Of a stretch of DNA of 64,000 nt, positions 9,155 through 17,279 are shown piece by piece. Every line of letters starts with the position of its first letter. The stretch's first letter is position 1. Below the pieces are notes generated by a model. That model did not search any database, was not told where the DNA came from, and worked only from the letters and a program-made list of their open reading frames with translations. The position numbers were made by a program, and so were the translations under genes. The stretch is from assembly GCF_947495925.1 (NCBI RefSeq), contig NZ_CANMAU010000002.1, positions 186,001-250,000 of the forward strand, in the 5' to 3' direction. The DNA is from an uncultured Algibacter sp. (GTDB lineage Bacteria > Bacteroidota > Bacteroidia > Flavobacteriales > Flavobacteriaceae).

Positions 9155-9994
9155 ATGCAAAAAACATTTACCGAGTTTTCCACCAATGCCATTCTCAAAA
9201 TTGGAGATGAAGAACTTCTTGAGCCCTATAAAACGTCAAAACAACCTGAGTTATATACTTTTATTAGAACCACTAATTCTAGAGCAGAAATTGTAGTTGA
9301 TAGCATGCCATATACTATTGAGCCTCATAGTGTTTTGGCATTAACAGTGGTGCAATATTTTCAATTTATTTTAGGAAAAGATTTAGTGGTGTATCAATTT
9401 AACCGTGAGTTTTATTGTATTAAAGATCATGATCAAGAAGTAAGTTGTGCGGGCTTATTATTCTTTGGAAACGTACATATTCCTATTATTGAATTGAATG
9501 AAAAAGAAAACCGAAAACTACATATTCTTCATGAAGTATTTTTGGACGAACTAGAAACTGAAGATACTATTCAAGCAGAAATGTTACGTATGCTTATGGC
9601 GCGTTTCATTATTATAAGTACACGTTTACTAAAATCTAAAGAAGGTTTTATTGAAACGGTTAAAAACTCAAAAATAGATTTACTTCGGGAGTTTAATATG
9701 TTAGTAGAATCGTATTTTAAGACAGATCATAGCGTATCTTTTTATGCCGATAAACTATTTAAATCTCCTAAAACCTTATCAAATAACTTTGCTAAATTAA
9801 ATACGAGCCCGCTGCAAATTATTCATGAGCGTATTATTCTTGAAGCAAAGCGCTTATTAATTTATACGGATAAAACCGCCAAAGAAATTGCTTATGAGGT
9901 TGGGTTTGAAGATGCCTCTCACTTAAGTAGATTATTCAAAAAACATACGTCATTATCACCTTCAGACTTCAAAAAACAGCTCAAAAAAACATAA
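9155..9994 (+). CDS. AraC-family transcriptional regulator
   Basis: The protein has 279 residues. The N-terminal ~180 residues form a cupin-like sensing domain (PHSVLALTV and similar strands). The C-terminal ~90 residues form the two helix-turn-helix units of AraC, with KTAKEIAYEVGFEDASHLSR then FKKHTSLSPSDFKKQ. It activates or represses nearby genes. Two copies of a 15-bp site follow immediately (9998 and 10267), each at the same distance from a -7 box, so the next two promoters are its likely targets. Confidence 0.9.
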   Translation: MQKTFTEFSTNAILKIGDEELLEPYKTSKQPELYTFIRTTNSRAEIVVDSMPYTIEPHSVLALTVVQYFQFILGKDLVVYQFNREFYCIKDHDQEVSCAGLLFFGNVHIPIIELNEKENRKLHILHEVFLDELETEDTIQAEMLRMLMARFIIISTRLLKSKEGFIETVKNSKIDLLREFNMLVESYFKTDHSVSFYADKLFKSPKTLSNNFAKLNTSPLQIIHERIILEAKRLLIYTDKTAKEIAYEVGFEDASHLSRLFKKHTSLSPSDFKKQLKKT

Positions 9995-9997
9995 TAG

Positions 9998-10062
9998 GGA
10001 AAAATTGACAAGCCCTAAGGCAGTCTTACCATTTTATAGCATCCTTTTCTAATTCATCTTTG
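9998..10062 (+). promoter_or_regulatory. AraC-type promoter 1: 15-bp operator plus -7 box
   Basis: GGAAAAATTGACAAG at 9998-10012 is repeated exactly at 10267. The -7-like CATCTTTG begins at 10055, 57 bp from the start of the operator, the same distance as in promoter 2. No good -33 TTTG is present, which fits dependence on an activator. It drives the small gene at 10089. Confidence 0.65.
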
Positions 10063-10088
10063 CATTGTATAATTAAAACAACAAAGTC

Positions 10089-10265
10089 ATGGATTTAAAA
10101 CACATATCAATATTCAATTTAATTGAAATATTTAGAGGAAAAAGAAAAGAGGTGTTACATACCATTACACCAAAAACACATTGCGAACAAAATCATATTT
10201 CAGATTTCTATTGTGATGCTGAAAGACCATATGTAGCTTCTGATGCGATAGGTTTAAATCAGTAA
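10089..10265 (+). CDS. Unrecognised 58-residue protein under an AraC-type promoter
   Basis: An ATG-started frame 27 bp after the -7 box of promoter 1 encodes 58 residues with no signal peptide. Visible features are an amphipathic start (MDLKHISIFNLIEIFRGK), a middle His/Cys stretch (KTHCEQNHISDFYCD) with two cysteines nine residues apart, and a neutral tail. I do not recognise a family. Its codon use matches its neighbours. Because it has its own copy of the operator found before the CMD gene, it is likely a true gene of the same regulon; the Cys/His residues could bind a metal or take part in thiol chemistry (speculation). Confidence 0.6.
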   Translation: MDLKHISIFNLIEIFRGKRKEVLHTITPKTHCEQNHISDFYCDAERPYVASDAIGLNQ

Positions 10266-10266
10266 A

Positions 10267-10331
10267 GGAAAAATTGACAAGTTAAAAGGAATAAACTACA
10301 TGGTGTAACCATTATAACGGTTGCACCTTTG
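10267..10331 (+). promoter_or_regulatory. AraC-type promoter 2: 15-bp operator plus -7 box
   Basis: GGAAAAATTGACAAG at 10267-10281 is identical to the site at 9998. CACCTTTG begins at 10324, again exactly 57 bp downstream of the operator start. Between them only AAGG, CAT and TA positions agree, so conservation is confined to the site and the -7 box. It drives the CMD-family gene at 10375. Confidence 0.65.
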
Positions 10332-10374
10332 TACCAAGAATTACAAACAATAAAATTCAAAATAAAACAAAATT

Positions 10375-10923
10375 ATGAGCACATTTAATGTACCAACAAG
10401 AGATCAAGTAAGCGAAAATAATCAAGCTATTTTCGATAATTTAAACAAAGCTTTAGGCTTCGTTCCTAACTTATATGCAACGTATGCAAACAGCGATACG
10501 GCTTTAGAGAACTATTTAAATTTCGCGAATGCAAAAACATCTTTGTCAGCTAAAGAGAAAGAAGTAGTGAACTTAGCTGTAAGTCAAGTTAATAACTGTA
10601 TTTACTGCTTGTCTGCACATACAGGTATTGGAAAAATGAATGGTTTTTCTGAAGAGCAAATTTTAGAATTAAGAGCGGGAGAAGCTTCATTTGATAGCAA
10701 ATTGAACGCCTTAGCAAGATTAGCGAAAAACGTTACAGAAAATAGAGGTAGAACGGATGCAGATGTTTTAGAAAACTTTTTTAATGAAGGGTATACAAAA
10801 GGAAGTTTAATAGATGTAATTTCTTTGGTAGGAGATAAAACAATTTCTAACTATATACATAATACAACTCAAGTACCTGTAGATTTTCCGATAGCGCAAC
10901 CATTGGAAGTTGCAACAGTATAA
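10375..10923 (+). CDS. Carboxymuconolactone decarboxylase / AhpD-like peroxidase-related protein
   Basis: The protein has 182 residues and is cytosolic and helical. The AhpD-type active site is present as NNCIYCLSAHTGIG, with two cysteines spaced CxxC and a histidine four residues on. Such proteins act as thiol-disulfide peroxidase partners or alkylhydroperoxidases; true decarboxylases lack the CxxC. It is driven by the second AraC-type promoter and followed after 61 bp by a secreted cupredoxin-like protein, which suggests a joint redox response. Confidence 0.85.
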   Translation: MSTFNVPTRDQVSENNQAIFDNLNKALGFVPNLYATYANSDTALENYLNFANAKTSLSAKEKEVVNLAVSQVNNCIYCLSAHTGIGKMNGFSEEQILELRAGEASFDSKLNALARLAKNVTENRGRTDADVLENFFNEGYTKGSLIDVISLVGDKTISNYIHNTTQVPVDFPIAQPLEVATV

Positions 10924-10984
10924 AAATCAATATATAATAATCAAATCAATAATTCGAGCAAAAAGCTCACAAAAAAGTAAAACA

Positions 10985-11371
10985 ATGAAAAAAGTAATTT
11001 CAATTTTAGTAATCGCATTAGCATTCGTATTAAACTCTAATGCTCAGGATAAAATGACGGACAAAGGTGTAAAAACGATTTCTTTAGAACAAACTAAAGG
11101 AGAATTTGTTCAAAAAGCATTAACAGTAAGTGAAGGTACCTATGTGTTTGAAGTATCAAACAACCATGCAGCTAAAGAAGTTGGTTTAGTATTAGTGCAA
11201 AAAGGTAAAGATGCCAGTAAAGCAGAAAATCATATTAAAACAGCCTATGTTACAGCTGTTGCCAAAGACGGTGAAACGCAAAAATCGAATGCTACAACAT
11301 TAGCAAAAGGCGAGTATGTATATTTCTGTCCATTAAACCCAACGCCACAGTATACCTTAACGGTAGAGTAG
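10985..11371 (+). CDS. Secreted cupredoxin-like protein
   Basis: The protein has 128 residues. It has a signal peptide (ISILVIALAFVLNSNAQ) and a beta-sandwich with EGTYVFEVSNNHAAKEVGLV and a C-terminal EYVYFCPLNPTPQYTL. In cupredoxins the first loop supplies a His ligand and the last loop a Cys; both are here, but the second His and the Met ligand are not in their usual places, so copper binding is uncertain. The start is the ATG giving the signal peptide. It is probably cotranscribed with the CMD gene and ended by a strong terminator. Confidence 0.65.
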   Translation: MKKVISILVIALAFVLNSNAQDKMTDKGVKTISLEQTKGEFVQKALTVSEGTYVFEVSNNHAAKEVGLVLVQKGKDASKAENHIKTAYVTAVAKDGETQKSNATTLAKGEYVYFCPLNPTPQYTLTVE

Positions 11372-11384
11372 TTCGTTTAAGTTG

Positions 11385-11433
11385 TTCAATAAAAAAAGGT
11401 TATTCTATAAAAGAATAACCTTTTTTTATTGAA
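11385..11433. terminator. Long bidirectional terminator
   Basis: TTCAATAAAAAAAGGTTATT pairs with its exact complement ending ATTGAA around a short TATAAAA loop, a stem of about 21 bp with T runs on both strands. It ends the cupredoxin transcript. Confidence 0.9.
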
Positions 11434-11485
11434 CTCCCCCAAAAGATGCTCTGGAAATCTTTAACTTTACAAAAAACAGAATAAT

Positions 11486-12004
11486 ATGTTATCGAAAAAT
11501 ATACAGGACGCACTAAATAGTCAAATAAAAATTGAAGCAGAATCTTCTCAAATATATTTGGCCATGGCATGCTGGGCAGAGGTAAAAGGTTTAGAAGGTG
11601 TTGCAAATTTTATGTATGCGCAAAGCGATGAAGAACGTGAGCACATGCTAAAATTGGTAAAATTTGTTAATGAGCGCGGTGGGCATGCGCAAATTTCAGA
11701 ATTAAAAGCGCCTAATGTTACGTTTAAGTCCTTTAAGGAAATGTTTAAAAAATTGTTTGAGCATGAAGTATTTGTATCACAAAGTATTAATGAATTAGTA
11801 CATATAAGCCTTCAAGAAAAAGATTATGCTACACATAACTTTTTACAGTGGTATGTGGCAGAGCAAATAGAAGAAGAAGCCGTTGCAAGAAACATTTTAG
11901 ATAAGATTAATATGATTGGAGATGACAAAGGCGGATTGTATTTATTTGATCGGGATATTGAAAATCTTACAGTAACAACCGCAGCTACAAACGCTCCAGA
12001 ATAA
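11486..12004 (+). CDS. Ferritin (non-haem iron storage)
   Basis: The protein has 172 residues, matching bacterial ferritins. It is a four-helix bundle with ferroxidase-type residues in IEAESSQIYLAMACWAE, SDEEREHMLKL and QWYVAEQIEEEAVAR. No haem-ligand Met in the bacterioferritin position was recognised. It oxidises Fe(II) and stores iron in a 24-mer in the cytosol. It stands alone; iron-uptake genes (feoAB, metal ABC operon) lie elsewhere in the window. Confidence 0.93.
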   Translation: MLSKNIQDALNSQIKIEAESSQIYLAMACWAEVKGLEGVANFMYAQSDEEREHMLKLVKFVNERGGHAQISELKAPNVTFKSFKEMFKKLFEHEVFVSQSINELVHISLQEKDYATHNFLQWYVAEQIEEEAVARNILDKINMIGDDKGGLYLFDRDIENLTVTTAATNAPE

Positions 12005-12080
12005 TTTTAACATTTAATCTTATTTAGATTTAATAAAAATAATTTATTTTTGTCGACAAATTTGAATATCATAATTTTTT

Positions 12081-12242
12081 GTGGGCAAGAAAAAACAAAA
12101 AAAAGCAATTAAGAAGTTACGAAAGTTAGGAGTTGATCTTCCTGATAAAGTAAAGTCGAGTTGCTGTAAAAAATTTAAAAAAGGAGAAAATAAGCGCTGC
12201 AAAAAATGTCCTTGTTTTGATTTGATTAAGAAGGTGGCATAG
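12081..12242 (+). CDS. Small basic Cys-rich protein (GTG start)
   Basis: In the 355-bp gap between ferritin and tex, a frame of 53 codons opens with GTG and no nearer start; an in-frame stop lies just upstream. The N-terminal half is very basic (GKKKQKKAIKKLRKLGVDLP). The C-terminal half has five cysteines in SSCCKKFKKGENKRCKKCPC, followed by FDLIKKVA. The pattern could bind a metal or nucleic acid. The frame is ended by a hairpin terminator at 12268-12301, supporting a real gene. Function unknown. Confidence 0.65.
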   Translation: MGKKKQKKAIKKLRKLGVDLPDKVKSSCCKKFKKGENKRCKKCPCFDLIKKVA

Positions 12243-12267
12243 TTACTTTCATATATACATAAAATAT

Positions 12268-12301
12268 AGACCTGCTAAGTTTAAACCTAGCAGGTCTTTT
12301 T
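12268..12301 (+). terminator. Intrinsic terminator after the small Cys-rich gene
   Basis: GACCTGCTA (12269-12277) pairs with TAGCAGGTC (12288-12296), followed by TTTTT. It separates the small gene from tex. Confidence 0.88.
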
Positions 12302-12359
12302 AGTTAAAATAAATCTGAAATTAATTAGATTTGGTGAAATTTAGAAGGTCAAAACAAAT

Positions 12360-14477
12360 ATGATTAAATATATAGTTCAGCAAACACAGCTTCCTGAAAA
12401 TTCAATAAAAAGTACCATCCAGCTCCTTAATGAAGATTGCACTATTCCTTTTATATCAAGATATAGAAAAGAGCGGACCGGAAATTTGAATGAAGTTCAA
12501 ATAGGAGATATTGTAAAGTTTAAAGAACGGTTTGAAACTTTAGAAAAACGTAAAAAAGCTATTTTAAAAGCTTTAGAAGAACAAGGTGTTCTCTCTAAAG
12601 AGTTAAAACAAAAAATTGAATCAGCACAAGATTTAACATCGTTAGAAGATATATACTTGCCCTTTAAGAAAAGCCGAAAAACAAAAGCGGAAAAGGCAAG
12701 GCAAGATGGATTAGAGTCTTTGGCTAAAATCATGATGTCTCAAAATGCAAATGATATTGAATCTATTGCCTATACATATGTAAAAGGCCAGATTAATTCT
12801 ATTAACGAAGCTTTGGAAGGCGCTAGACACATTATTGCAGAGTGGATTAATGAGCGTACCGACATTCGGAATAATATTCGTGGTCAATTAGAACGTTTTG
12901 CGAAAATTTCGACCAAAAAAATAAAAACGAAGGTAGATGATGAAAACGCTCAAAAATTTAGAGATTATTTTGATTGGGAAGAATCCCTTAGCAGAATTCC
13001 GTCGCATCGACTTTTGGCTATTTTAAGAGCAGAGAAAGAAGGGTTTATTCGCGTAAAAATTGAAATTGATAACGATAGAGCTTTAGACAATATGGAACGG
13101 CGCATTATTAAAAGCGATAATGCTTGTGCCGAACACATTAAAATAGCAATTAATGATGCTTATAAACGACTTTTACTGCCATCCTTAAGTAATGAAGCTT
13201 TGCATATTGCCAAAAATAAAGCAGACGAATCTGCAATACGTGTTTTTGCAAAAAACCTCAGGCAACTGTTACTAGGTTCTCCTTTAGGTGAAAAATGTGT
13301 TTTAGCTATAGACCCAGGATTTAGAACCGGTTGTAAAGTGGTATGTTTAGATGCTCAAGGGAAATTAAAATATAACGAAACCATTTATCCGCATCCACCA
13401 AAAAATGATAGTGTTGGCGCAATGAAAAAAATAAGTTCTTTAGCCGATGCCTATAAAATTGAGGCTATTGCTATAGGAAACGGAACGGCATCAAGAGAAA
13501 CAGAAGCGCTAATAAGAAAAGTACATTTTAAAAACGACGTTCAGGTTTTTGTGGTAAGCGAAGCGGGAGCAAGTATTTATTCGGCATCAAAAATAGCACG
13601 AGAAGAATTTCCGAATTATGATGTTACAGTTCGTGGTTCAGTATCTATTGGACGACGATTACAAGACCCATTGGCAGAACTCGTAAAAATTAATGCAAAG
13701 TCTATTGGTGTTGGACAGTATCAACATGACGTAGACCAAACAAAACTTCAAAAAGAATTGGATGTGGTAGTAGAAAATTGTGTAAACTCAGTTGGGGTTA
13801 ATATCAATACCGCAAGTAAATCACTTTTAAGTTACGTGTCAGGAATAGGTCCAAAGCTAGCTGAGAATATTTTTAATTACAGAAATGAAAACGGTGTTTT
13901 TACATCGAGAAGAGAAATCAGAAACGTACCACGATTAGGGGGGAAAGCTTTTGAACAGGGTGCTGCATTTTTAAGAATTAAAGAGGCTATAAACCCATTG
14001 GATGATTCGGCTGTTCATCCAGAAAGCTACCCTATCATTACAAAAATGGCAAAAGATTTGGGGAAGTCGGTTGAAGACCTAATAGGAAACAAAGAATTAC
14101 TTCAAAGGCTAAATTTAAAATCGTATTGTACAGATTCAGTTGGATTACTAACGCTTGAGGACATCATAAAAGAACTCGAAAAACCAGGTTTGGACATTCG
14201 AGAACAAGCCAAAGTATTTACATTTAATCAAAACATTAAGACGATTAGCAATTTAAGAGAGGGGCAGCTACTTCCAGGTATAGTTAATAATATTACCAAT
14301 TTTGGTTGTTTTGTGGATATTGGTATTAAAGAAAGCGGATTGGTTCATGTTTCAAATTTATCGGATAATTTCGTGAAAGATGTGAATGAGCATGTACATT
14401 TACATCAGCAAATTATTGTGAAAGTTTTGCAGGTTGATGTTCCGCGAAAGCGTATTCAATTAAAGCTACATAAATGA
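12360..14477 (+). CDS. tex: Tex-family S1 RNA-binding transcription accessory protein
   Basis: The protein has 705 residues, close to the usual Tex length. Order: helical Tex N-terminal domain, YqgF/RNase H-like domain with LAIDPGFRTGCKV near residue 320, helix-hairpin-helix motifs (NINTASKSLLSYVSGIGPKL), a wedge domain, and a C-terminal S1 domain (LPGIVNNITNFGCFVDIG, last ~75 residues). Tex binds RNA and acts around transcription elongation and fitness. It is monocistronic as far as can be seen and converges on the GH35 gene with 24 bp between stops. Confidence 0.95.
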   Translation: MIKYIVQQTQLPENSIKSTIQLLNEDCTIPFISRYRKERTGNLNEVQIGDIVKFKERFETLEKRKKAILKALEEQGVLSKELKQKIESAQDLTSLEDIYLPFKKSRKTKAEKARQDGLESLAKIMMSQNANDIESIAYTYVKGQINSINEALEGARHIIAEWINERTDIRNNIRGQLERFAKISTKKIKTKVDDENAQKFRDYFDWEESLSRIPSHRLLAILRAEKEGFIRVKIEIDNDRALDNMERRIIKSDNACAEHIKIAINDAYKRLLLPSLSNEALHIAKNKADESAIRVFAKNLRQLLLGSPLGEKCVLAIDPGFRTGCKVVCLDAQGKLKYNETIYPHPPKNDSVGAMKKISSLADAYKIEAIAIGNGTASRETEALIRKVHFKNDVQVFVVSEAGASIYSASKIAREEFPNYDVTVRGSVSIGRRLQDPLAELVKINAKSIGVGQYQHDVDQTKLQKELDVVVENCVNSVGVNINTASKSLLSYVSGIGPKLAENIFNYRNENGVFTSRREIRNVPRLGGKAFEQGAAFLRIKEAINPLDDSAVHPESYPIITKMAKDLGKSVEDLIGNKELLQRLNLKSYCTDSVGLLTLEDIIKELEKPGLDIREQAKVFTFNQNIKTISNLREGQLLPGIVNNITNFGCFVDIGIKESGLVHVSNLSDNFVKDVNEHVHLHQQIIVKVLQVDVPRKRIQLKLHK

Positions 14478-14501
14478 GTTTTCAAGAAAAAGAAAACAGT
14501 T

Positions 14502-16220
14502 TTATTTGTAATTATAAACACTAACTTTTTGAATTCCTAAGCCTTCTACGGGAAGAAAAACACCTTGACCTCTATTGGTTTCATCGCCCCCAAGTCTTCT
14601 GCCTTTTTGCCACTTATCGTCTAAACAAATGTATTCATCAACGGGGCCAATTCCAGTTTTAAAATCTGGTGTTTTTGGTCTAAAACTTATAACGGCATTT
14701 CCTCCTAGTATCGTAAATTCATTCGTTCCAGTTTTTAGGATTATACCATGAGCATTATCTACTTTATACTCGCCTCTTCTTTTGTAAAGCGTAGCTTTTA
14801 CGTAATAATTATCCATTTCAAATTCTGTACTAGGTTTATCTCGATCAATTAGAAATGCTCTCATTTTATTTTTGTCACCTTGATACTCCAGAATTTTAGG
14901 AGCTAAAAACTTCACTGCTTTATACATTTCGGATACGGGTTGGTATTCTTCTGGATTTAATCGATCTATTCCAAAAGGTGCAACACCAAGCGTATTATAA
15001 TGGCCAATTGCGTACAACATATAGTTTACATATTTTGGTTTATTCCACCAAGTTTCAGGAATAAATAGCGGATCTCCTTGGCTTGTATACAGATCGCACC
15101 ATTCTGTGAAATTTGTACCATAAATATCTGGACTCATAAAATCAATATCTGGAGCAGCAGCTTTCCAGATATCCATCACCCTAGGAAGCGGACCACCGGT
15201 AGGAAACTCTCCTGGGTTAGGATTACTAGAATATTCTAACCAAGCATTAACAAACATGGGTAAATTATATTCGGTTTTACCTTTTTGGGTTACATGGTTC
15301 ATATAGGTGGCATATTGCCAAGACATAAATAACAGATCAGTCCATGCACTAGAACCAAAAACATCACTCCATGTTCCGTTTTTTTTGTATCCATTAGAAG
15401 ACCACAATGCATCTAGTTGCGGCATAAGTTTACCTTTGTTTTTATCGAGATAGCGCATTAATTGTTCAGGAACATTACTATTAAAAGCAATTTCAGCAAT
15501 TTCCGATCGGTCTCTAGAATCTCCAAGAATACCTACTTCGTTTTCCACTTGAACCATAATTACAGTTCTATAGGCGCTATCAACTTCCTTAATGTGTTTC
15601 ATTAAAGCTGTAAACGCTTTGGCATCTGCCTTGAGGTTGTTTTCACTAAAAGTTGATAAAACTTCAATACTTCCTTCATCCTGTATTTTTGTTCTCGGAA
15701 ATCGTTTGTAATTTTGTTTTACCCACAGAGGAGCATAGCTAGACATCCCGTTTTTCCATGACCCAAACCAAAGCGGTATAAGCTTAATATTTTTTTCTCT
15801 AGCCCCTTTAATCATGGCATCGACCATAGAGAAATCGAATTTACCTTCTTCGGGTTCAATCATTTCCCATGAAATAGCAGCTAAAACTGTATTTACATTT
15901 AAATCAACCATTTGTTGCCATACAGAACCTTTATAATCCATATTCAGACTACTGTCGTTCCCGAGACTCCCATTCAGCATTTTATATTGTTTTCTTGGAA
16001 TTGGATTTTCTCCATTAAGCATATGCATCACACTACCGCTCGCGGAATTTGATAATTCTCCTGCTAACATTAAAAAAGGTTTACCATCTACTATGAATTG
16101 AGTTTTATTGTTGGTTCTTTTAAGGTGAGGTAATGATTGCGCAACCGCTGATAGATTGTAAATAAATATCGAGAAAAAGATGACAAGTTTTAGTAACAAT
16201 CTAGATAGATGCAAGTTCAT
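14502..16220 (-). CDS. GH35-type beta-galactosidase with DUF5597-like C-terminus
   Basis: The protein has 572 residues. After a signal peptide (residues 1-28) comes a TIM barrel of clan GH-A. Glu228 in VQVENEVG is the likely acid/base and Glu389 in FIPETWW the likely nucleophile. The last ~130 residues form a beta domain as in DUF5597-containing GH35 enzymes, whose known relative in Cellvibrio removes galactose from xyloglucan side chains. Substrate here is therefore a galactoside of plant or algal origin, not further defined. It is not in a polysaccharide-utilisation cluster: no SusCD pair is adjacent. Confidence 0.8.
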   Translation of the reverse strand: MNLHLSRLLLKLVIFFSIFIYNLSAVAQSLPHLKRTNNKTQFIVDGKPFLMLAGELSNSASGSVMHMLNGENPIPRKQYKMLNGSLGNDSSLNMDYKGSVWQQMVDLNVNTVLAAISWEMIEPEEGKFDFSMVDAMIKGAREKNIKLIPLWFGSWKNGMSSYAPLWVKQNYKRFPRTKIQDEGSIEVLSTFSENNLKADAKAFTALMKHIKEVDSAYRTVIMVQVENEVGILGDSRDRSEIAEIAFNSNVPEQLMRYLDKNKGKLMPQLDALWSSNGYKKNGTWSDVFGSSAWTDLLFMSWQYATYMNHVTQKGKTEYNLPMFVNAWLEYSSNPNPGEFPTGGPLPRVMDIWKAAAPDIDFMSPDIYGTNFTEWCDLYTSQGDPLFIPETWWNKPKYVNYMLYAIGHYNTLGVAPFGIDRLNPEEYQPVSEMYKAVKFLAPKILEYQGDKNKMRAFLIDRDKPSTEFEMDNYYVKATLYKRRGEYKVDNAHGIILKTGTNEFTILGGNAVISFRPKTPDFKTGIGPVDEYICLDDKWQKGRRLGGDETNRGQGVFLPVEGLGIQKVSVYNYK

Positions 16221-16428
16221 AGCAATTGGAAATTAAAAAGGTTTCGTTAAAATTAATGAACTTTATGGAGTTATAATAATTTGGAACTACTTGGACAGCG
16301 GAAGTTGAAGCGCAACTTTTTAGCAATATTGATCCGAACGTGTTAATGCTTTCTAATTTTAGAGAAGGCAACTTCTTTAGAATAGGCATTTTCAAAGTGT
16401 TTTTAGCTTCATATGCTTTTGCTTATAG

Positions 16429-16436
16429 CAAATTTA
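16429..16436 (-). promoter_or_regulatory. Candidate -7 element for the GH35 gene
   Basis: TAAATTTG on the minus strand matches TAnnTTTG. It would give a 5' untranslated region of about 200 bases before the start at 16220. That leader contains an open frame on each strand, but neither has a convincing product. No -33 TTTG was found at the usual distance. Confidence 0.4.
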
Positions 16437-16465
16437 AAATGTCAAAAAACCTTCTTTTTTTCATA

Positions 16466-16495
16466 AAAAAAGCGTCCAAGAAATTGAACGCTTTG
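16466..16495 (-). terminator. Intrinsic terminator after the TerB gene
   Basis: Read on the minus strand, AAAGCGTTCAA..TTGGACGCTTT forms a stem with a T run (16466-16470). It lies 24 bp after the stop of the TerB-like gene. Confidence 0.8.
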
Positions 16496-16518
16496 AAGCT
16501 TATAGATTTTTAATATTT

Positions 16519-16950
16519 TTATCTATTCATATTCTTTATTTGGTCCACAAAGTCATCCAAATCAGTACCATTACTTACTAATGTTAATGCCTTATCTACA
16601 ATATATTTTACATTTACAGCATGAAAACCAAGTCCAACAGCAATCTTTTTCAAAAGTGATAATTCAGAGTCGTCCTTAATTTTATCAACATGCACCATTC
16701 TTACTAAATCGTATAAACGCTCCAAACGTTTATCATAAGATACTGGCGGGTTAATTGGGTGAGATTTGTAGTCTTTTAAAATCTGTTTATATTTTTCCTC
16801 ACCAATATTTAGATTTTGCGCTAATCGATCTAAAAACGCTTGTTCGTCAGGGGTAATAACTCCATCATCCATAGCTACACGTACAATAGCCGCAAAATGG
16901 CTTTCATTTCGCTTCTTAAAACCTCCATCAAATAATTTCGAAAACGACAT
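16519..16950 (-). CDS. TerB-like domain protein
   Basis: The protein has 143 residues, soluble and helical. It carries the acidic EF-hand-like turn typical of TerB (AMDDGVITPDEQAFLDRLA) and a second, similar turn HVDKIKDDSELSLLKKIA. TerB domains bind divalent metal and occur in tellurite-resistance and envelope-stress complexes; a housekeeping role is unknown. The start MSFSKLFDGG is chosen over an upstream in-frame ATG because it fits the family. The J-domain protein at the window start carries a related TerB segment. Confidence 0.8.
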   Translation of the reverse strand: MSFSKLFDGGFKKRNESHFAAIVRVAMDDGVITPDEQAFLDRLAQNLNIGEEKYKQILKDYKSHPINPPVSYDKRLERLYDLVRMVHVDKIKDDSELSLLKKIAVGLGFHAVNVKYIVDKALTLVSNGTDLDDFVDQIKNMNR

Positions 16951-17038
16951 ATATTTTATCTTTTTATATTGACACAAACGTACATATTTTTTTCATTTTT
17001 TATAGTATTCCACTTATTATTTTTTGGGCAGTACTTTA

Positions 17039-17102
17039 CCTAGTTATGACTAGGCTTTGTGTTATCCTTTTTCTTTGCTGAACTTGTTTCAGAATCTCAT
17101 GA
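17039..17102. repeat. REP-like palindromic remnants
   Basis: The 330-bp gap before mfd holds the perfect hairpin CCTAGT-tatg-ACTAGG (17039-17054), then TGCTGAACTTGTTTCAGAAT followed by CTCAT (from about 17078). The second motif is the imperfect palindrome seen as short interspersed repeats in many marine bacteria. The rest of the gap has no gene-like reading frame. Confidence 0.4.
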
Positions 17103-17251
17103 AGTCAATTGCTTGTACAATGGTTCTTCTTTTAAGAAATGATACGTTTTCACAACGATGGATCTTACTACAAACCTTAAGATAAATTCGCAATAAAAAA
17201 GAATAATTAAGTTCCTAATAAATTAAACTTAAAAATAATCAAATCAAACCT

Positions 17252-17259
17252 TATATTTG
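17252..17259 (+). promoter_or_regulatory. -7 element of mfd
   Basis: TATATTTG matches the Bacteroidota -7 consensus TAnnTTTG and lies 20 bp before the GTG start of mfd. A -33 TTTG is not obvious. Confidence 0.6.
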
Positions 17260-17279
17260 CATTTCAAAAAAAAATTTAG

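Noticed and set aside
8726-9160. 144-codon minus-strand frame
   Set aside because: Lies opposite the OmpA domain and terminator; the OmpA gene explains the region.
10026-10313. ACCATT motif following both AraC sites as a second half-site
   Set aside because: Its distance from the 15-mer differs by 11 bp between the two promoters, so it is not in a fixed register with the -7 box.
16201-16395. 64-codon frame on the minus strand overlapping the GH35 start, and an open frame on the plus strand of the same region
   Set aside because: Both strands are open, neither product looks like a known protein, and the region fits a long GH35 leader.
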